DNA from: Rallus limicola
Taxonomy: Eukaryota > Chordata > Aves > Gruiformes > Rallidae
NCBI GenBank assembly: GCA_022605955.1
Contig: JAKCOZ010000015.1
Span: 10,111,287 to 10,175,286 of the forward strand
Length of the DNA stretch: 64,000 nt
Direction: 5' to 3'
Position numbers and translations under genes: made by a program. Below, one piece after another: positions 60,201 to 64,000 of the stretch. Under the pieces are notes generated by a model. That model had not been told where the DNA came from, searched no databases, and saw only the letters and a program-made list of their open reading frames with translations. Every line of letters begins with the position of its first letter. The first letter of the stretch is position 1.

Positions 60201-63200
60201 AACATATTTCTTATTTCATTGCTCCCATACATCAAGGGAAAGAGCAGGTATAAGAAACAATGTTCTCAGGGTTATAAAACACAGGACTGAGCCAGAAAGT
60301 CAACAAGCCTGTTAATCCTTGCAGTGCAACTTCTACACAGTACTTTCTCTTTGTTTTGGTTTCTCTTTTTTTCCCTTTTAAACAAAAATACTCATAGCAA
60401 ACCAACTAGCCAACATGGAGAGGAAATAGTTCAAAAGGTGTTTTTAAATCAGTTTTCCATCACATCTGGACAGCATGACAGAAATTCATAGTATTACCTG
60501 CAGCGACAAGCATACTCTGGGTGAGTACAGGCTGCCCCTGTAATGCTCCCAGGTACAGGAAGATGGCAAGGGCTACTAGCTTTGCTGGTGACAAGCTTTT
60601 GTCTCAATCGGGTCAGGGCCAAAATGTTTGCTACCTTCCTTCTAATGTAAAGTAGTTGCTCAAGCTCCAAGCACGCACAAACATCACCTCCCTTAAGCTT
60701 TGTGTAAACAAATGTCTTGGCAGGAGCTCACATTTCTGGATTACCTCTACACATAAATATGACTTCATTTCCTTAAAAGCAAAAAACAGCTAGATGGGGG
60801 TTGGAGCTTGTTTGGTGATTAACTCTGCCTTTACCCTCCCCTCTCACCTCTGAAAAGTTGTATATAAACAGACACACAGCCAAACTAACAGCTTGAAGGG
60901 GCAAACTTTTCCAAAAGGAAATGGAGATTAATCACAAAAAAACAACCAACCCTGTGACTCTATTGTGGGCCTACTGTGCTCTATTTATAGTGTGTTATAA
61001 TGCTCTTCTAGTTACATGAGCTCAGCAAGTATTACCATCCTATACCTCAGAAATTACACTGTGTCACCCAGATGGGCAAGGGAGGGCAGGCAGACCCACC
61101 CTACAGCTATGGGCATCATTCCTACTTTCTACATAGGCATGCAGTTCAGTACAAATAACCTTTCCCAGTCCCAGTGCCTGGACCTACTCTGGAACAAAGT
61201 GTCTTCTCATTCTCCAACACACCTTTCCACAGACAGACTGGGCTAGTTTTTGACCTGACCCCAGAAAATTAGATCTGGTCCTCAAGTAAGGATTTATTCC
61301 AAAGCTTTCAATTGTTTTGGGCCATACATACCACAGAAGGCCAACTAGAAACAAAATCTTGAAGACATGGAAGAGCCCTGTGACTGGCAAGAGCGGAAGG
61401 GTGGAAAAGGTGATCTAGAACTTTTGGCAGAGGTACTGACTCCTCCATTCTGATTTTTACAGCTGTTGTTAAGTGCTCCTAGGAGAGCATCAACGTGGTA
61501 GGTTCACAGTGCAACAAGAAGTTTTTTCAGTCATGGAAAAACAACTGCTGCCATTGTAGGATGATGTTGAAATCAAAGCCTTCCAACTCCTGAAAGTCAA
61601 GAGTAAAATCCACAGACCACTTGTAAATCAAGCAGACAAACCAAAGGGGCAACCACTTAAAACAGAAGGACTAGATCTGCAGTGTGACTTGGATACCACC
61701 ATGTCAATTATACCATGTGAGGGATCTATCCTGCATATTTCAAAGCAGCAAACTTTGCCTAGATTAGGCCAGCCTTATTCACAAAAACGTTCTCTTTAGG
61801 TGAACGACTGTCACCCAGAAGAGAATTAACAGAACACTGCCATTGTTAGCAGGAGAATGGAGGCCAAATGTTTTTCTAGTGAGCCCCTGTGCAAGGGTTG
61901 TGAAGTTGGAAGCGAGGAAGAAGTTTCCTTGCTAGCTCTACCAACACTCCAACAGGTTGCAGAACTACTTTTCCTGCAAATAGGACTGCATGTGCTCCTT
62001 CAAAACACATACTTGGCAGAAAGAAGAAAACTTGGAGAGGAAGCAAGAGAGTCAGAGACTTGAAATTTGGACTAGGCACTGTCTTTGCACACTCAGCCAG
62101 CAATCTGGAACTAACTTATCTGCTAGGAAAATGTAATTGCTGTCATCAGCAACCCTCATTATACACATCAACTGCCCCAAACTACCACATAATTGCATAT
62201 TCCTTCCTTCCTTTCACATACCAAGTAGCTAGCAGGTGCACATCCACCCTGCTTTCCTTATGTGAAACAGCAGCATGATTCTCCCAACAGCAATTGCTCC
62301 TGTTCCACCAAATCTTGTCTCCAGGATATACATAATATACACTCTCTGTAGTGACATAAGCCTTTTCTACCCTCTTTGTTAAAAACAGGTAGGATCCTGT
62401 AATGGGATTTGAGAGAGACAAGGCAAATATGCAAGACAAACAGAGACATCTTGCCAACTGCAGAGCAGACTGGATCAAGACATGAGATTCATCCTGGAAT
62501 AACTTCCTTGTCTTCATTTGGATTATGCAAATAATAGATTTGGCCTACAGACCAAATTGATCCATCTAGATATAAGCTGATGGCAGTAATTAGAGCCAGT
62601 ATAAGCTACTGCAAATTCTGGCATCTCTCCCCTTGGTTCTTTGCTGCCCAGCAGCCTAGTTCAATTCACCACTGCATTAAATAATGAAGCTTCAGTTCTT
62701 AGTAATAGTTTATCATGCCCAAAATATCACATTCCAACGTTATGGCAAACCTGGAAAAAGTCTAGAAATAGGCAATGAAACCGTGAGAGAGATTCGTACA
62801 TGGAAAGGCCTACACAGTTCAAGGTGAAGACAAATCAGAGGCAACATGACAGAGCTATACAGACTAGACAATAGGATAGGGAAAGCTGGCAGTGTCATGT
62901 ACCCGTGGGGGAAGCAAGAGGAATGAGTCTTTACTTACACCACAAACATTTAGCTATCGTCAAAAAATAAAATTGTCTTCCTCTTCTCCAAAACCATGAG
63001 TTGGACACATGGATAATAATTTAGAAACAAGGAATAGCTGATGGAAAAAGTTAGGAAGGGTCATAAGTTTGGGTACTTAGGACCCTATGAATAAAAATTT
63101 CAATTAGAAAGAAGATTCCACTTTTAGCCTGGATTTCCATTATCATCTACAGGATTTCTTGGGTCTGTCCCTAAAGATTTGTGCTTTGGAAAAGTAATGC

Positions 63201-64000
63201 TGGTCTTCTAGTCACTAGCCTCACTTATTTAGGACTTCCTGTGCTACACCATCACACTTCATAGGTTGGGCAGAGAGGGAAGCTGGATCCAGAAATAAAA
63301 TCAGTAAAATGAAATCTTCAGTTACAGAAAATTCAAATACATTCTGACCCAAAGCCAGACTGAAGCACGCTTTAACCCAAGCCCTCAGTGAGGCAAAGAT
63401 GCCTACTGACTTCAAGGGACATGAATCAAGTCCTTTTTGCAACTATCTCAATTATATTTCCCTCCAATCAAGAGTATTCTACCATCCATTGCGTTGTATA
63501 ATTGTATTGCAGTTCTAAGAACTACTGTTTATCCCACTCCTCACACAGCTTTCAAAATGATCCAGGTTTTGGCAATTAGAGGTCCTTTCTACAATGAGGC
63601 CTGGAATTTATTCTGCTCTTTCTTATTAAAATCCTAGACCAGATCTTCAGTATCTTAAAAAAAAAAAAAATCTTATCAGCTGCATGGGGTTATTTTAGCT
63701 ACAACAGGGAAAAGAAAATTAGAAAATTGCTTCAAGTCCCACCACACCTATAAAACACTGCTCATTAACACATAACTTTAGTCATCATTCTAGTTTTAGG
63801 TGAAACTGAATCTGCCTTTTGCAAGCACCAGCCTGCCTGAAAACCAAACCTAGTCCAAGGACCCCAAACCATTTCCAGGAAAGAAAAATAAAAGAGTAAC
63901 AAATAATCAACCAAAACTGACAAGAGTGGGAGTATTTTAAATCATACCGTTTGTGAAAGAAAAAGGAATGGCTGGTGCAAGCCTGACTAGAAGATCAAAC
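57214..64000. other. Non-coding stretch to the window end
   Basis: No gene, RNA or repeat family recognised. Minor content: a short TA tract near 57973-57982, a GAAA-type purine tract near 58230-58245 and A14 at 63657-63670. Open frames reach 111 codons (62182-62517, minus) and 95 codons (59426-59713, plus), overlap other frames and show no recognisable domain. Confidence 0.55.

Overview
This window looks like non-coding nuclear DNA from a bird, either one long intron or an intergenic stretch. The clearest evidence is a solo LTR at 8911-9463 whose sequence I recognise from memory as an avian endogenous-retrovirus LTR family widespread in neoavian genomes. Three further points fit: interspersed repeats are very sparse, no mammal-type SINEs are visible, and the only other repeat remnants are short and ancient (two CR1-like scraps and one hAT-like scrap). 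I found no protein-coding gene I can defend. Open frames reach at most 148 codons, none reads as a protein family I recognise, and the longest one sits on the GC-rich CpG cluster, where stop codons are depleted. I also found no convincing tRNA, rRNA, snoRNA, microRNA or CRISPR array.

Layout. 1-8910: unique-looking sequence with a C14/T9 polypyrimidine tract (607-643), a hairpin at 1364-1399, a small motif cluster (1738-1822), a CpG cluster with an RFX X-box-like palindrome (3775-3926), an AT-rich block (about 5760-6170), a G18 run (7197-7214) and an A/C-rich tract (7352-7410). 8911-9463: the solo LTR. 9464-19008: mostly featureless apart from a strong hairpin (10535-10566) and the window's only CpG-island-like segment (about 12965-13172), which lies within a motif-rich stretch at 12690-13320. 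19009-31100: an A30 run, a three-half-site double hairpin (19774-19818), a CRE-half-site palindrome cluster (20223-20268), an AT-rich palindrome block (26389-26715) and a hAT-like remnant (30986-31100). 31101-41400: a possible terminal exon or retrocopy (36841-37591), a G22 quadruplex-type tract (40398-40437), a 14-bp three-copy tandem repeat and an A22 run. 41401-64000: a homeodomain-site cluster (48628-48662), a hairpin with 11-bp arms (49085-49110), two CR1-like fragments and a 22-bp perfect palindrome (57192-57213).

No genes can be shown to work together here. The content worth following up is regulatory or structural: the CpG-rich segment at 13 kb, the X-box/CpG cluster at 3.9 kb, several long perfect palindromes and the possible terminal exon or retrocopy at 37 kb. 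I do not see an undescribed multi-gene system. All motif calls were made by eye and no searches or alignments were run.
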